Shown here piece by piece: positions 24,579 to 32,873 of a stretch of 64,000 bases of DNA. Numbering within the stretch: position 1 is the first letter of the stretch; each line of letters starts with the position of its first letter. The notes below the pieces were generated by a model. The model had not been told where the DNA came from. It searched no databases and worked only from the letters and a program-made list of their open reading frames with translations. The stretch is from positions 124,001 through 188,000 of the forward strand of contig NZ_LYMM01000062.1 of assembly GCF_002896965.1 (NCBI RefSeq), read 5' to 3'. The position numbers and the translations under genes are program-made. The DNA is from Novosphingobium guangzhouense. Lineage in GTDB: Bacteria > Pseudomonadota > Alphaproteobacteria > Sphingomonadales > Sphingomonadaceae.

Positions 24579-24600
24579 CCCGAACGGTTCGGGGATTTTT
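24579..24600 (+). terminator. Intrinsic terminator or attenuator before cpaB
   Basis: CCCGAA (24579-24584) and TTCGGG (24588-24593) form a stem followed by GATTTTT. It ends only about 20 nt before the cpaB start codon, so it may either stop cpaA transcripts or attenuate entry into the cpaB-tadC operon. Confidence 0.55.
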
Positions 24601-24620
24601 ACTAAGGGGCTTTCCAAGCC

Positions 24621-25631
24621 ATGGACAGGAAGAAAGTGGTGCTGCTTGCGGTTGCGCTGCTCGTTGCGGCCTTTACCGCTTTTGCTGCGAGGACGATGTT
24701 CGCAGGCGGCGCAGCGCCGCAGGCCGGGGCTGTGCCGGCAGCTGAGCAGACCGGGCCCAAGGTGCTGGTCGCCCAGCGCGCCCTGCCCGTGGGCACGATC
24801 ATCACGGCCGATTCGGTTTCGTTCCAGAGCTGGCCGAACAATCTTGTTCAGGACGCCTACTACGTCGACGGCAAGGCCGACATGACCAAGCTGCTGGGCA
24901 CCGTGGTGCGCTTTCCGATCACCGCCGGCCAGCCGCTGACGCAAGGCGCCCTCGTTGCGCCGGGCGATCGCGGGTTCCTTGCCGCCGCGCTCGGGCCGGG
25001 CATGCGCGCCGTCACCATCTCGGTTTCGGCCGATACGGGCGTGGGCGGCTTCGTCTTCCCCGGCGACCGCATCGATCTGGTGCTGACCCAAAACGTCACC
25101 GGCGAGGGCGATTCGCTGCGCACCGCCGAAACGATCCTGCGCAACCTGCGCGTCCTTGCCACCGATCAGGCGACCGCCAGCACGGTGGAAGACGGCAAGA
25201 CACAGGTTCAAGGCTTCCGCACCGTCACGCTCGAAGTCACCCCGCGCATCGCCGAAAAGGTCGCCGTCGCGCAGACCATCGGCCAGCTGAGCCTGTCGCT
25301 GCGCTCTATCGCCGACAATCAGGGCGAATTCGACCGCATCCTTGCCAGCGGCGACGTCAAGCTGCCCGAAGGCGCCACGCGCGAGCAGGAAGAGAAGTTC
25401 ATGAGCCAGGCCATGAACCGCCCGATGGACGGCGCCACCACGTTCGTCACCGGCGCCGACGTATCGCGCTTCCAGCGCTCCTCGCGCCCGCCGCAGGGTG
25501 GCAGCGCCCCGGCTCAGGCCGCTCCCGTCGCGGGTATGGCTCCGCAAGTAGCGGCCGCCCCGGTGCATGTCGGCCCCGTCGTGCGCGTAACGCGCGGCAA
25601 GGACACCACCGTCGAGCCGGTGGGAAAGTAA
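24621..25631 (+). CDS. cpaB: Tad pilus assembly protein CpaB/RcpC
   Basis: The 336-residue CpaB is a periplasmic/inner-membrane component of the Tad secretion machine with a SAF domain. An N-terminal anchor (KVVLLAVALLVAAFTAFAARTMF) is followed by the SAF region, VLVAQRALPVGTIITADSVSFQSWP, and the RcpC/CpaB core around GMRAVTISVSADTGVGGFVFPGDRIDLVLT. The C-terminus is rich in Ala, Pro and Gln and ends in a short basic/acidic tail. AAGGGG lies 11 nt upstream. The cpaC frame begins 47 nt downstream. Confidence 0.94.
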   Translation: MDRKKVVLLAVALLVAAFTAFAARTMFAGGAAPQAGAVPAAEQTGPKVLVAQRALPVGTIITADSVSFQSWPNNLVQDAYYVDGKADMTKLLGTVVRFPITAGQPLTQGALVAPGDRGFLAAALGPGMRAVTISVSADTGVGGFVFPGDRIDLVLTQNVTGEGDSLRTAETILRNLRVLATDQATASTVEDGKTQVQGFRTVTLEVTPRIAEKVAVAQTIGQLSLSLRSIADNQGEFDRILASGDVKLPEGATREQEEKFMSQAMNRPMDGATTFVTGADVSRFQRSSRPPQGGSAPAQAAPVAGMAPQVAAAPVHVGPVVRVTRGKDTTVEPVGK

Positions 25632-25678
25632 CGATGACCGCGTCCGGCACCCGTCCATCCCCCTTTGAGGGCATCACG

Positions 25679-27280
25679 ATGAAGCAGCGTCTTCTCAAGT
25701 CCGCACTGACTACCGTAACCGCGACTGCCGCGATGACGGCGATGACCGCCGCCCCAGCCCATGCTCAGGCCCATGCTCAGACTCCGGCCGCCTCGGTCGT
25801 GCAGCCGACGCAGGACGTCAGCCTGTCGATCGGAGCGGGCCAGCTCGTCAACGTGCCCGGCGCGATGGCAGACGTCTTCGTCGCCAACGATGCGGTAGCG
25901 GACGTGCAGGTCAAGTCTTCCAAGCAGTTCTACGTGTTCGGCAAAGCGGGCGGGACCACCACCGTCTACGCCAGCAACGCGGCGGGCGCGGTCGTCTGGT
26001 CAGGCACGGTGCGCGTGGGATCGAACCTCGACAGCGTCGATTCGATGCTGCGCCTCGCCATGCCGGACGCGAAGATCGGCGTCTCGACGATGGGATCGAA
26101 CACCTTCCTGCTCACCGGCACGATCAAGAACCCCGAAGATGCCGCGGAGGCGGAGCGGCTTGTCCATGCCTATGCGGGCAAGGATTCCAACGTCATCAGC
26201 CGCCTGCGCATCGCCACGCCGCTGCAGGTCAACCTGCAGGTGCGCATCGCCGAAGTCAGCCGCTCGCTGCTCAAGTCATTGAGCACCAAACTCGCCACTC
26301 TCGACGGTACGGGCGGCTTCAAATTCGGCGTCGGTCAGGGCGGCACGATCGGCAACAACTTCTACCCCGGCCGCGTACTGGGCGTGGGCACGGGGGCGAC
26401 TTCGCAAGTCGGGATCGACCCGGTCACCGGCGAGCTCGCGAACCTGACCGGCTCGAACGTCACCGCCACCGCCACGGGCACCACCCTGGGCTTCGCGGGC
26501 AAGCTGCTGGGCCTCAACATCCTCGGCGCGCTGGACGCGGGCGAGACGGTGGGCCTTGTCAGCACGCTGGCACAGCCCAACCTCACCTCGCTTTCCGGCG
26601 AGACGGCAGACTTCCTTGCGGGCGGCGAGTATCCGATCCCGGTCAACAACGGCCTTGGGGCGACGTCGATCGAATACAAGAAGTATGGCGTCAGCCTCAG
26701 CTACACCCCCACGGTGCTGTCCAGCGGCCGCATCTCGATGCGCGTGCGTCCCGAAGTGTCCGAACTGTCGAGCGAAGGCTCGGTCACGCTCAACGGTTAC
26801 GAAGTGCCCGCGCTGACCGTGCGCCGCACCGAAACGACCATCGAACTGGGTTCGGGCCAGAGCTTCATGATCGCCGGACTGCTCAGCAACAACACGTCCA
26901 ACACGATCCAGAAGATGCCGGGCGCGGGCGACCTGCCGATCCTCGGCTCGCTGTTCCGTTCGACCAGCTACCGGCGCGGAGAGACCGAACTGGTGATCAT
27001 CGTCACCCCTTACCTGGTCAACCCGATGAACGCGGCATCGCAAGTCGCGCTGCCGACCGACGGCTTCAATTCGCCCAACGAACTGCAGCGCATCCTGGGC
27101 AACATGGATAGCGACAGCAGCAGCGGCGCCAAGCGCCCCGAGGCGACCATGGCGCCGTCGGGCAACAGCGGCCCCGCCATAGGAGAGCCCGTGGGCACTG
27201 CCGATCCCGCGCCCGTGAAGGGCAAGAAGTCCAAACGCACCGCGTCCGGCGATACCGCCAAGCCCGGCTTCAGTTTCTAA
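25679..27280 (+). CDS. cpaC: Tad secretin CpaC/RcpA
   Basis: CpaC forms the outer-membrane pore of the Tad pilus. The 533-residue protein has a signal peptide (about 1-30, ending APAHAQ), a secretin N-terminal domain (QDVSLSIGAGQLVNVPGAMADVFVANDAVADVQ), a BON-like segment (SNTFLLTGTIKNPEDAAEAERLV) and the secretin core ending with VPALTVRRTETTIELGSGQSFMIAGLL and ETELVIIVTPYLVNP. A low-complexity tail of about 70 residues with a KGKKSKR patch follows. I place the start at 25679, where GAGG is 8 nt upstream and the signal peptide begins, rather than at 25634. Confidence 0.94.
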   Translation: MKQRLLKSALTTVTATAAMTAMTAAPAHAQAHAQTPAASVVQPTQDVSLSIGAGQLVNVPGAMADVFVANDAVADVQVKSSKQFYVFGKAGGTTTVYASNAAGAVVWSGTVRVGSNLDSVDSMLRLAMPDAKIGVSTMGSNTFLLTGTIKNPEDAAEAERLVHAYAGKDSNVISRLRIATPLQVNLQVRIAEVSRSLLKSLSTKLATLDGTGGFKFGVGQGGTIGNNFYPGRVLGVGTGATSQVGIDPVTGELANLTGSNVTATATGTTLGFAGKLLGLNILGALDAGETVGLVSTLAQPNLTSLSGETADFLAGGEYPIPVNNGLGATSIEYKKYGVSLSYTPTVLSSGRISMRVRPEVSELSSEGSVTLNGYEVPALTVRRTETTIELGSGQSFMIAGLLSNNTSNTIQKMPGAGDLPILGSLFRSTSYRRGETELVIIVTPYLVNPMNAASQVALPTDGFNSPNELQRILGNMDSDSSSGAKRPEATMAPSGNSGPAIGEPVGTADPAPVKGKKSKRTASGDTAKPGFSF

Positions 27281-27295
27281 GCGAGAAAGGTGACC

Positions 27296-27952
27296 ATGAT
27301 GCGCAAGGCTACTCTCGCCCGCCTTCCCATCGCCAGCACGGCGATCGCCCTTGCCCTTGGCCTGTCACTGGCAGGTTGCGGCGGCATCCCCGAAAACCGT
27401 TCGATGTACTCGGTCCACCAGCCGGTGGTCACCAAATCGGATTACCGCATCGACGTGACCAGCAGCGGCGATGGCCTCGCCTATGGCGAACAGGCCCGTC
27501 TCGCAGGGTGGTTCGAGGCCGTGGGCCTCAAGTACGGCGACCATATCTCGATCGACGACCCGAACATGAGCGGCGCCACCCGCAGCGCCATCGCCACCGT
27601 GGCAGACCGCTACGGCGTGGTGCTGGACGATGCCACCGCGCCGACCGGCACCGTGCCCGCAGGCACCGCGCGCATCACCATCAGCCGCGCCAAGGCCCAT
27701 GTGCCCGGCTGCCCGGACTGGTCCGCGAAAAGCGATTTCAATCCCGGCAACGCGACATCCACCAATTACGGCTGCGCGATCAATTCCAATCTTGCCGCCA
27801 TGGTCGCCAACCCGGAAGACCTTGTCCACGGCCAGACCGACACCGGATCGACGGTGGTGATGACATCCAACAAGGCGATCGAGGCTTACCGCGCCGCGCC
27901 GACCACCGGCAAGGGCAACACGGTCTCGCAGACCGGCAGCAAGGAAAACTGA
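27296..27952 (+). CDS. cpaD: Tad pilus assembly lipoprotein CpaD
   Basis: CpaD is a periplasmic lipoprotein that helps the secretin of the Tad pilus. The 218-residue product has a lipobox LAGC at the end of its signal peptide, then the CpaD-family features: HQPVVTKSDYRIDV, a Gly/Tyr-rich middle, and the conserved cysteine pair in VPGCPDWSAKSDFNPGNATSTNYGCAINSNLAAMVANPEDLVHG. Two in-frame ATGs (27296, 27299) follow AAGG; either could be used. Its stop overlaps the cpaE ATG (TGATG). Confidence 0.93.
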   Translation: MMRKATLARLPIASTAIALALGLSLAGCGGIPENRSMYSVHQPVVTKSDYRIDVTSSGDGLAYGEQARLAGWFEAVGLKYGDHISIDDPNMSGATRSAIATVADRYGVVLDDATAPTGTVPAGTARITISRAKAHVPGCPDWSAKSDFNPGNATSTNYGCAINSNLAAMVANPEDLVHGQTDTGSTVVMTSNKAIEAYRAAPTTGKGNTVSQTGSKEN

Positions 27953-29226
27953 TGGCCATGAACGCTCCCTGGAAGACCGGTGGCCCCGGCAGCCGCGACC
28001 AGTTCGCCGCGTTCCTGTGCGACGAGGCATCGCTGGACGTTCTGCGCCCTGTCGCCATCGAGATGGGCTGGCAGCCGGAAAAGTGCTACAAGGGCGGCCT
28101 GCGCAACGCCGTGCAATCGCTGGCGATTTCGGCCAGCCCCAACATCCTGCTCGTCGACCTGTCGGAAAGCGGCGACCCGCTGAGCGACATCAACGCCCTG
28201 GCCGAAGTGTGCGAACCGGGCACGGTCGTCGTCGCCGTGGGCCAGGTCAACGACGTGCGCCTCTACCGCGATCTGATCGCCAGCGGCATCCATGACTACC
28301 TGCTCAAGCCCCTGCAGTCCGCCGCCGTGCGCGATGCACTGGCGCAGGCGCAGTCGGTGTTCTCCGCCCCGCGCGTGGCGGACGCCGGTTCGGGCAAGCA
28401 GCATACTTCGGTTGCCGTCATCGGCACGCGCGGCGGCGTTGGCGCCTCTACCATCGCCACCTCGCTGGCATGGCTGTTCAGCACCGACCACAAGCTGCCG
28501 ACCGCGCTGCTCGATCTCGACATCCACTTCGGCACCGGCGCGCTGTGCCTTGACCTTGAGCCGGGACGCGGCCTGACCGACGCGATCGAGAACCCCAGCC
28601 GCATCGACGGCCTGTTCATCGAACGCGCGATGATCCGCGCCAACGACAACCTCGCGATCCTGTCCGCCGAAGCGCCGATCAATTCGCCCCTGCTGACCGA
28701 CGGCTCCGCCTTCATGCAGCTGGAGGAGGAATTCCGCGCGGCGTTCGAGATGACCGTGGTGGACATGCCGCGCAACATGCTGATCAACTTCCCCCAGCTC
28801 GTCGCCAACCTTGGCGTTGCGGTGCTGGTGACGGAGATGACGCTGGCCTCCGCGCGCGATACCATCCGCCTGCTTTCGTGGTTCAGGGCCAATGCGCCGC
28901 AGACCCGGCTGATCGTGGTCGCCAACAAGGTGCAGAGCGCGATGGCGGAAATCAGCAAGGCCGATTTCGAAGCCTCGATCGAAACACGCATCGACCTGTC
29001 GATCCCCTATGACCTCAAGGCCGCTTCGATGGCCGCGAAGCTGGGCCAGACCTTTGCCGATGCCAACCGCACGGCAAAGTCGGGCGCGGTGCTGCGCGAT
29101 CTTGCGCGCGACATTGCGGACATCGGCGAAGATGCAGCCGCTGCGGCCAAGCCCTCGCTGCTCGGCAAGTTCGATCTCAAGGCGATGATGCCCAAGGCAA
29201 AGAAAAAGGCCCCTGCGTCCTCCTAA
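27952..29226 (+). CDS. cpaE: Tad pilus localisation ATPase-like protein CpaE/TadZ
   Basis: CpaE/TadZ positions the Tad machine at a pole. The 424-residue protein has an N-terminal response-regulator-like receiver domain (1-130; LVDLSESGDPL and IHDYLLKPLQSAAVRDAL) and a MinD/ParA-type domain after residue 145. The deviant Walker A motif reads GTRGGVGASTIATS: the signature lysine is replaced by alanine, as in atypical TadZ proteins, so ATP may be bound but poorly hydrolysed. LLDLDIHFGTGAL and VVDMPRN are the Walker A' and B strands. A lysine-rich tail (KKKAP) ends the protein. AAGGA lies six nt before the ATG inside cpaD. Confidence 0.93.
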   Translation: MAMNAPWKTGGPGSRDQFAAFLCDEASLDVLRPVAIEMGWQPEKCYKGGLRNAVQSLAISASPNILLVDLSESGDPLSDINALAEVCEPGTVVVAVGQVNDVRLYRDLIASGIHDYLLKPLQSAAVRDALAQAQSVFSAPRVADAGSGKQHTSVAVIGTRGGVGASTIATSLAWLFSTDHKLPTALLDLDIHFGTGALCLDLEPGRGLTDAIENPSRIDGLFIERAMIRANDNLAILSAEAPINSPLLTDGSAFMQLEEEFRAAFEMTVVDMPRNMLINFPQLVANLGVAVLVTEMTLASARDTIRLLSWFRANAPQTRLIVVANKVQSAMAEISKADFEASIETRIDLSIPYDLKAASMAAKLGQTFADANRTAKSGAVLRDLARDIADIGEDAAAAAKPSLLGKFDLKAMMPKAKKKAPASS

Positions 29227-29268
29227 GGGGTGCAAGGTCCGGCAACGGCGCAAGGTTCGGTAAAGGCT

Positions 29269-30240
29269 ATGAACTTCCTTCAGGTCATCATGGTAACGAC
29301 GGGGCTTGCCGGCTTCGCGCTGCTGTTCTGGGCGCTGCTTTCCGGGCCGTCGCCCAAGAAAGAGACGACGCGCCGCCTGAAAGCCGTGCGCTTCCGCCAC
29401 TCCGACAGCGCCAATGACCGGCTGGAGGCGCAGATGCGCCGCGCTGTCGCCGCCCGCAAGCCGCGCATTCATCAGATCGCCGGTTCCGCATCGCGCGCAG
29501 AGGCGCTGGCACTGCGGCTGCACCGTTCGGGCCTGCCCTGGACCATGCAGCAGTACCTCTACGGCTCGATCGGCCTCGGCGCGGTGGTGACGCTGCTGCT
29601 GTTCCTCAAGTCCGGCGCGCTGCTGCTGGCGCTGGCGTTCGGCATCTTCGTGGGCGCCGGGCTGCCGCACATGGTCGTGGGCCATTTCATCAAGCGCCGC
29701 AGCAACGCCTTCACCGTCAAGTTCGCCGACGCCATCGACCTGCTCGTGCGCGGCCTGCGTTCGGGCCTGCCGGTGTCGGAGACGCTCACCATCGTATCGC
29801 AGGAAATCCCCGGCCCCGTAGCTGAAGAGTTCAAGCTGATCACCGACCGCATGAAGGTGGGCAAGACGATGGAGGACGCGCTCCAGGAAACCGCCGACAG
29901 GCTGGCGATGCCGGAATTCAACTTCTTCTGCATCACCCTTGCCATCCAGCGCGAAACCGGCGGCAACCTGGCTGAAACGCTGGCGAACCTGTCGGACGTG
30001 CTGCGCAAGCGCGCGCAGATGAAGCTCAAGATCCGGGCGATGAGTTCGGAATCCAAGGCCTCGGCCTATATCGTCGGCTCGCTGCCGTTCATCGTCTTCG
30101 CCATGATCTGGTGGATCAGCCCCAACTACATCGGCCAGTTCTTCATCGACGAACGCCTGATCGTCGCCGGAATCGGCGGCGCCGTGTGGATGGGCATCGG
30201 CGCCTTCATCATGGCCAAGATGGTCAGCTTCGAGATCTGA
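29269..30240 (+). CDS. tadB: Tad inner-membrane platform protein TadB
   Basis: This is a 323-residue GspF-type platform protein. Its three or more hydrophobic segments are at about 3-22, 95-140 and 270-320, with the T2SSF domain between (FADAIDLLVRGLRSGLPVSETL and ETGGNLAETLANLSDVLRKRAQMKLKIRAMSSE, both family hallmarks). The ATG at 29269 gives the typical MNFLQVIM start; an upstream GTG at 29230 lies almost on top of the cpaE stop. In most Tad loci the CpaF/TadA ATPase gene lies between cpaE and tadB; here only 42 nt separate them. Confidence 0.93.
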   Translation: MNFLQVIMVTTGLAGFALLFWALLSGPSPKKETTRRLKAVRFRHSDSANDRLEAQMRRAVAARKPRIHQIAGSASRAEALALRLHRSGLPWTMQQYLYGSIGLGAVVTLLLFLKSGALLLALAFGIFVGAGLPHMVVGHFIKRRSNAFTVKFADAIDLLVRGLRSGLPVSETLTIVSQEIPGPVAEEFKLITDRMKVGKTMEDALQETADRLAMPEFNFFCITLAIQRETGGNLAETLANLSDVLRKRAQMKLKIRAMSSESKASAYIVGSLPFIVFAMIWWISPNYIGQFFIDERLIVAGIGGAVWMGIGAFIMAKMVSFEI

Positions 30241-30250
30241 GGACCAGCCC

Positions 30251-31264
30251 ATGCTAGACCAACCCGCCGGTCCCACCCTCCTCGGCTTCGACGTCACGTT
30301 CGTCGGCACGCTGCTTACCATGGTTGCGGCCGCCGCCGTGCTCTTCGCGATCTACACCGCCGTCACCATCCGCGATCCGATGCAGAAGCGGGTCAAGGCG
30401 CTGAACGCCCGGCGTGAACAGCTCAAGGCCGGTATCGTCGCCACCGCCCGCAAGCGCCAGAGCGTGGTGCGCCGCAACGACACCACCGACCGGCTGGGCG
30501 CGTTCCTGGGCAAGGCCCGGATGCTGCAGGACAGCCAAATCAAGACGATCGAGCAGAAGCTGGCTCAGGCAGGCATCCGCAACAAGGAATGGGCTGTCGC
30601 CGTCGTCTTTGCCCGCCTTGTCGCGCCGATCGTGCTGGGCGGTATCGCCGCGCTGGTGATCTACGGGATCAACTATTTCCCCGAATGGTCGGATTTCAAG
30701 AAGTTCATGGGCTTCGCGGCCATGGTGCTGGCCGGGTACAAGGGGCCGGACATCTACATCCAGAACCTCGTCTCCAAGCGCACCGACGCGATCCGCAAGG
30801 GCCTGCCCGATGCGCTCGACCTGCTGGTCATCTGCGCAGAGGCAGGCCTGACGGTGGACGCCGCCTTCGAGCGCGTGTCCCGCGAACTGGGACGCGCCTA
30901 TCCCGAACTGGGCGACGAATTCTCGATGACCTCGATCGAACTGTCGTTCCTGACGGAACGCCGCGCCGCGTTCGAGAACCTTGCCTATCGCGTCAATCTC
31001 GATGCGGTGAAGGGCGTGGTCACCACCATGGTCCAGACCGAGCGCTACGGCACTCCGCTGGCCTCCGCCCTGCGTGTGCTTTCGGCCGAATTCCGCAACG
31101 AACGCATGATGCGCGCCGAGGAAAAAGCCGCCCGCCTGCCCGCGATCATGACCGTGCCGCTGATCCTGTTCATCCTGCCCACGCTGTTCGTCGTGATCCT
31201 CGGCCCCGCAGCCTGCTCGATCGGAGACGCATTCTCCGGCTCCGGTCCGGGCAAGGCAGGCTGA
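30251..31264 (+). CDS. tadC: Tad inner-membrane platform protein TadC
   Basis: TadC pairs with TadB to form the inner-membrane platform. The 337-residue protein shows an N-terminal membrane helix, a basic linker (KRVKALNARREQLK), and a T2SSF domain with RKGLPDALDLLVICAEAGLTVDAAFERVSRELG and YGTPLASALRVLSAEFRNERMMRAEEKAARLPAIMTVPLILFILPTLFVVILGPA, the conserved C-terminal signature. GAGGA lies 7 nt before the ATG, inside the 10-nt gap after tadB. It is the last recognisable Tad gene of the cluster. Confidence 0.93.
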   Translation: MLDQPAGPTLLGFDVTFVGTLLTMVAAAAVLFAIYTAVTIRDPMQKRVKALNARREQLKAGIVATARKRQSVVRRNDTTDRLGAFLGKARMLQDSQIKTIEQKLAQAGIRNKEWAVAVVFARLVAPIVLGGIAALVIYGINYFPEWSDFKKFMGFAAMVLAGYKGPDIYIQNLVSKRTDAIRKGLPDALDLLVICAEAGLTVDAAFERVSRELGRAYPELGDEFSMTSIELSFLTERRAAFENLAYRVNLDAVKGVVTTMVQTERYGTPLASALRVLSAEFRNERMMRAEEKAARLPAIMTVPLILFILPTLFVVILGPAACSIGDAFSGSGPGKAG

Positions 31265-31298
31265 TTTTCAGGGGGCACGAAAGTTCAAGGACAAGGGC

Positions 31299-31314
31299 GA
31301 GGGTTAACACCCTC
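31299..31314 (+). terminator. Hairpin after tadC
   Basis: GAGGGT (31299-31304) pairs with ACCCTC (31309-31314) around TAAC, 34 nt after the tadC stop. There is no T-tract; a weak candidate for the end of the Tad operon. Confidence 0.35.
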
Positions 31315-31441
31315 ACGCTCCCCAAACTGTCGACGCCCCTCGTGCGGCTTATGAGTGCGATTGTGGCAACGGCGGGTTACGCCTCATTGCGGAACTTAAA
31401 TATCACTGCCAAACAGTGCCGATGAGTGGCAAACGAACCCC

Positions 31442-31711
31442 ATGAGCGCGGTGCGCTTCAAGCGTGCTCGACGCCGTATGCGCGCTTACTTTCTCGGCAG
31501 CGGGGTTATTCTAGCCTTCCTTTACCTGCTCGGCGCGGCTTTTCTCGTTCGCGTCGTAGGGATTGAAATGACGCGCTACTGGTCCACGGTAATGATGGCT
31601 GCTGGAGTTATGCTTGGCGGCACATATGGCATTGTCTTGTTCACATCTCTCGCCATTCACACCGTTAAGCGACTGGCGACGGGTCGGCCTATAATGGACC
31701 CAGAAGATTAA
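31442..31711 (+). CDS. Small hypothetical two-helix membrane protein
   Basis: I do not recognise this 89-residue protein. A very basic N-terminus (RFKRARRRMR) precedes two hydrophobic segments at about residues 15-38 and 46-70, joined by a short loop, with an acidic C-terminus (RPIMDPED). The charge pattern predicts both ends in the cytosol. Codon use is looser and less GC-rich than in the Tad genes, which suggests different origin or low expression. It follows a 177-bp gap after tadC and has no clear ribosome site, so coding status is probable rather than certain. Confidence 0.5.
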   Translation: MSAVRFKRARRRMRAYFLGSGVILAFLYLLGAAFLVRVVGIEMTRYWSTVMMAAGVMLGGTYGIVLFTSLAIHTVKRLATGRPIMDPED

Positions 31712-31735
31712 GGTCCGTTTCCCACCCAAATCCGC

Positions 31736-31763
31736 CGTCACCCTGAACTTGTTTCAGGGTCCA
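31736..31763. repeat. Palindromic intergenic repeat, copy 1
   Basis: CGTCACCCTGAACTTG followed by TTTCAGGGTCCA contains the dyad CCCTGAA/TTCAGGG. Its reverse complement recurs almost exactly at 31845-31870, so the two face each other 81 bp apart. This is a REP-type pair. Confidence 0.7.
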
Positions 31764-31844
31764 TCGTGCGGTTGGTGCCGCAGCGTTGAACGGCAAACCG
31801 CACCGTCGGTTCGCGGACTATGGAATTGGGCTATCGGCTTGATA

Positions 31845-31870
31845 GACCCTGAAACAAGTTCAGGGTGACG
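31845..31870. repeat. Palindromic intergenic repeat, copy 2
   Basis: GACCCTGAAACAAG followed by TTCAGGGTGACG is the inverted partner of the repeat at 31736-31763. Each can fold as a CCTGAA/TTCAGG hairpin; together they can form one long cruciform. Confidence 0.7.
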
Positions 31871-31921
31871 ATGCGGTGAAAAAGAACTTGCACCGATGCA
31901 CCCAAGTCAGACCTTCCAACC

Positions 31922-31943
31922 CCGCTCAGGCTGAGCCTGTCGA
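31922..31943. repeat. 22-bp REP-like repeat, copy 2
   Basis: This is an exact reverse complement of the repeat at 6745-6766. It lies 22 bp from the end of the small minus-strand gene at 31966, next to the CCTGAA-type repeat pair, so two unrelated repeat families cluster in this 250-bp gap. Confidence 0.75.
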
Positions 31944-31965
31944 AGCCCCCGAGGCCGGCGCGCGC

Positions 31966-32229
31966 TTACCCATCCGTCTCCACCAGTTCCGCGATTTCGA
32001 ACTGGAACCCCTTCCATCCGCGCATCTTCGCCGCCTCGTCCAGCGGCAGGCGCTTCTTCTTCGCCTCCGCCAGAGAGCGGGCGTGGCCCCAGAACACTTC
32101 CGTCTTGCCGTTCTGCAATTCGGCCACCACGCGCCAGTAATGCGTGAAAGTATCCGCGGTCGGGCCGATGGTCTTGACGTAGCCGTCCGCCATCGTCGCG
32201 GTAAGGTAGCGCTTCTTCTTGCGGGCCAT
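31966..32229 (-). CDS. Small conserved hypothetical protein in SDR-TetR operon
   Basis: The 87-residue protein has no named family that I recognise. It begins ARKKKRYLTATMADGYVKTIGPTADTFTHYWRVVAELQNGKTEVFWGHARS, alternates short strands and turns, and ends with an acidic helix (FQFEIAELVETDG). The basic start and lack of membrane segments suggest a small soluble protein. Its ATG overlaps the TetR gene's TGA by one base (TGATG), and codon use is like its neighbours, so it is very probably real and co-translated with the regulator. Confidence 0.65.
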   Translation of the reverse strand: MARKKKRYLTATMADGYVKTIGPTADTFTHYWRVVAELQNGKTEVFWGHARSLAEAKKKRLPLDEAAKMRGWKGFQFEIAELVETDG

Positions 32230-32867
32230 CAGCGTGCGAGGATGCCCGCCATGATGATGTCGATGGTGTGTTCGCGGTAGCGGTCGCGCAGTTCCTCGGT
32301 CAGCGTGTCCTGATCGAAGCAGTGCTTGAGCACCAGCCGCGCCGAGAAGAAGCGGTCCACCGCGCCCGTCACCGTGAAATAGAACAGCTGCGGGTCGATC
32401 TCGCGGAACACCCCGGCCCGCACGCCGTCGCCGATCAGTTGTTCATAGGCGCGGTAGATCGGCGACAGGTAGCAGTCGGCGATGCGCCGTGCCTCTGTAT
32501 CGTCGCTCTCACGCACCATGCGCATGGTCAGGCGGTTGAGGTAGGGCACTTCGTAGAAGGTATCGACCACCTTCCACAAATGCCGCCGCAGCTTCGCCTC
32601 CGGCTCCCACCCGTCCTTGGCCACAAGCGCATCGACGCTGGCGACGATCGCCTCCCAGTCGCGATCGAGCAGCGCCTTGAGCAGCCCGGCCTTGTTACCG
32701 AAGTAGTACTTCACCAGCGCCGAGTTCAGCCCCGAACGCAGGCTCAGTTCCGACAGGGAGATGTCGATCACGTCGCCGTCGCGCATGATCGCGCTTGCGG
32801 TGTCAAGCAGCATCGCTCGCGCGCCGGGCGGCACGGCTTCAGCGGCGGAGACGGACCGTTCCTTCAT
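32229..32867 (-). CDS. TetR/AcrR family transcriptional regulator
   Basis: This 212-residue repressor has an N-terminal TetR HTH (LLDTASAIMRDGDVIDISLSELSLRSGLNSALVKYYFGNKAGLLKALL, residues about 20-67) and a helical ligand-binding domain. SALVKYYFGNKAGLL is the family's recognition helix signature. It lies 6 nt downstream of the SDR gene and overlaps the small gene after it, so it is regulated with the operon it probably controls. A dyad, TTAATC-N4-GATTAA, 72 bp before the SDR start is a likely operator. The ligand is unknown; an acyl-CoA or an aromatic or steroid metabolite fits the neighbour's chemistry (inference). Confidence 0.88.
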   Translation of the reverse strand: MKERSVSAAEAVPPGARAMLLDTASAIMRDGDVIDISLSELSLRSGLNSALVKYYFGNKAGLLKALLDRDWEAIVASVDALVAKDGWEPEAKLRRHLWKVVDTFYEVPYLNRLTMRMVRESDDTEARRIADCYLSPIYRAYEQLIGDGVRAGVFREIDPQLFYFTVTGAVDRFFSARLVLKHCFDQDTLTEELRDRYREHTIDIIMAGILAR

Positions 32868-32873
32868 CTGCGG

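Noticed and set aside
27886..30321. Long minus-strand open frame (811 codons) opposite cpaD-tadC
   Set aside because: It is antisense to clear Tad genes, has Arg/His/Gly-rich content typical of GC-rich shadow frames, and no homology or ribosome site.
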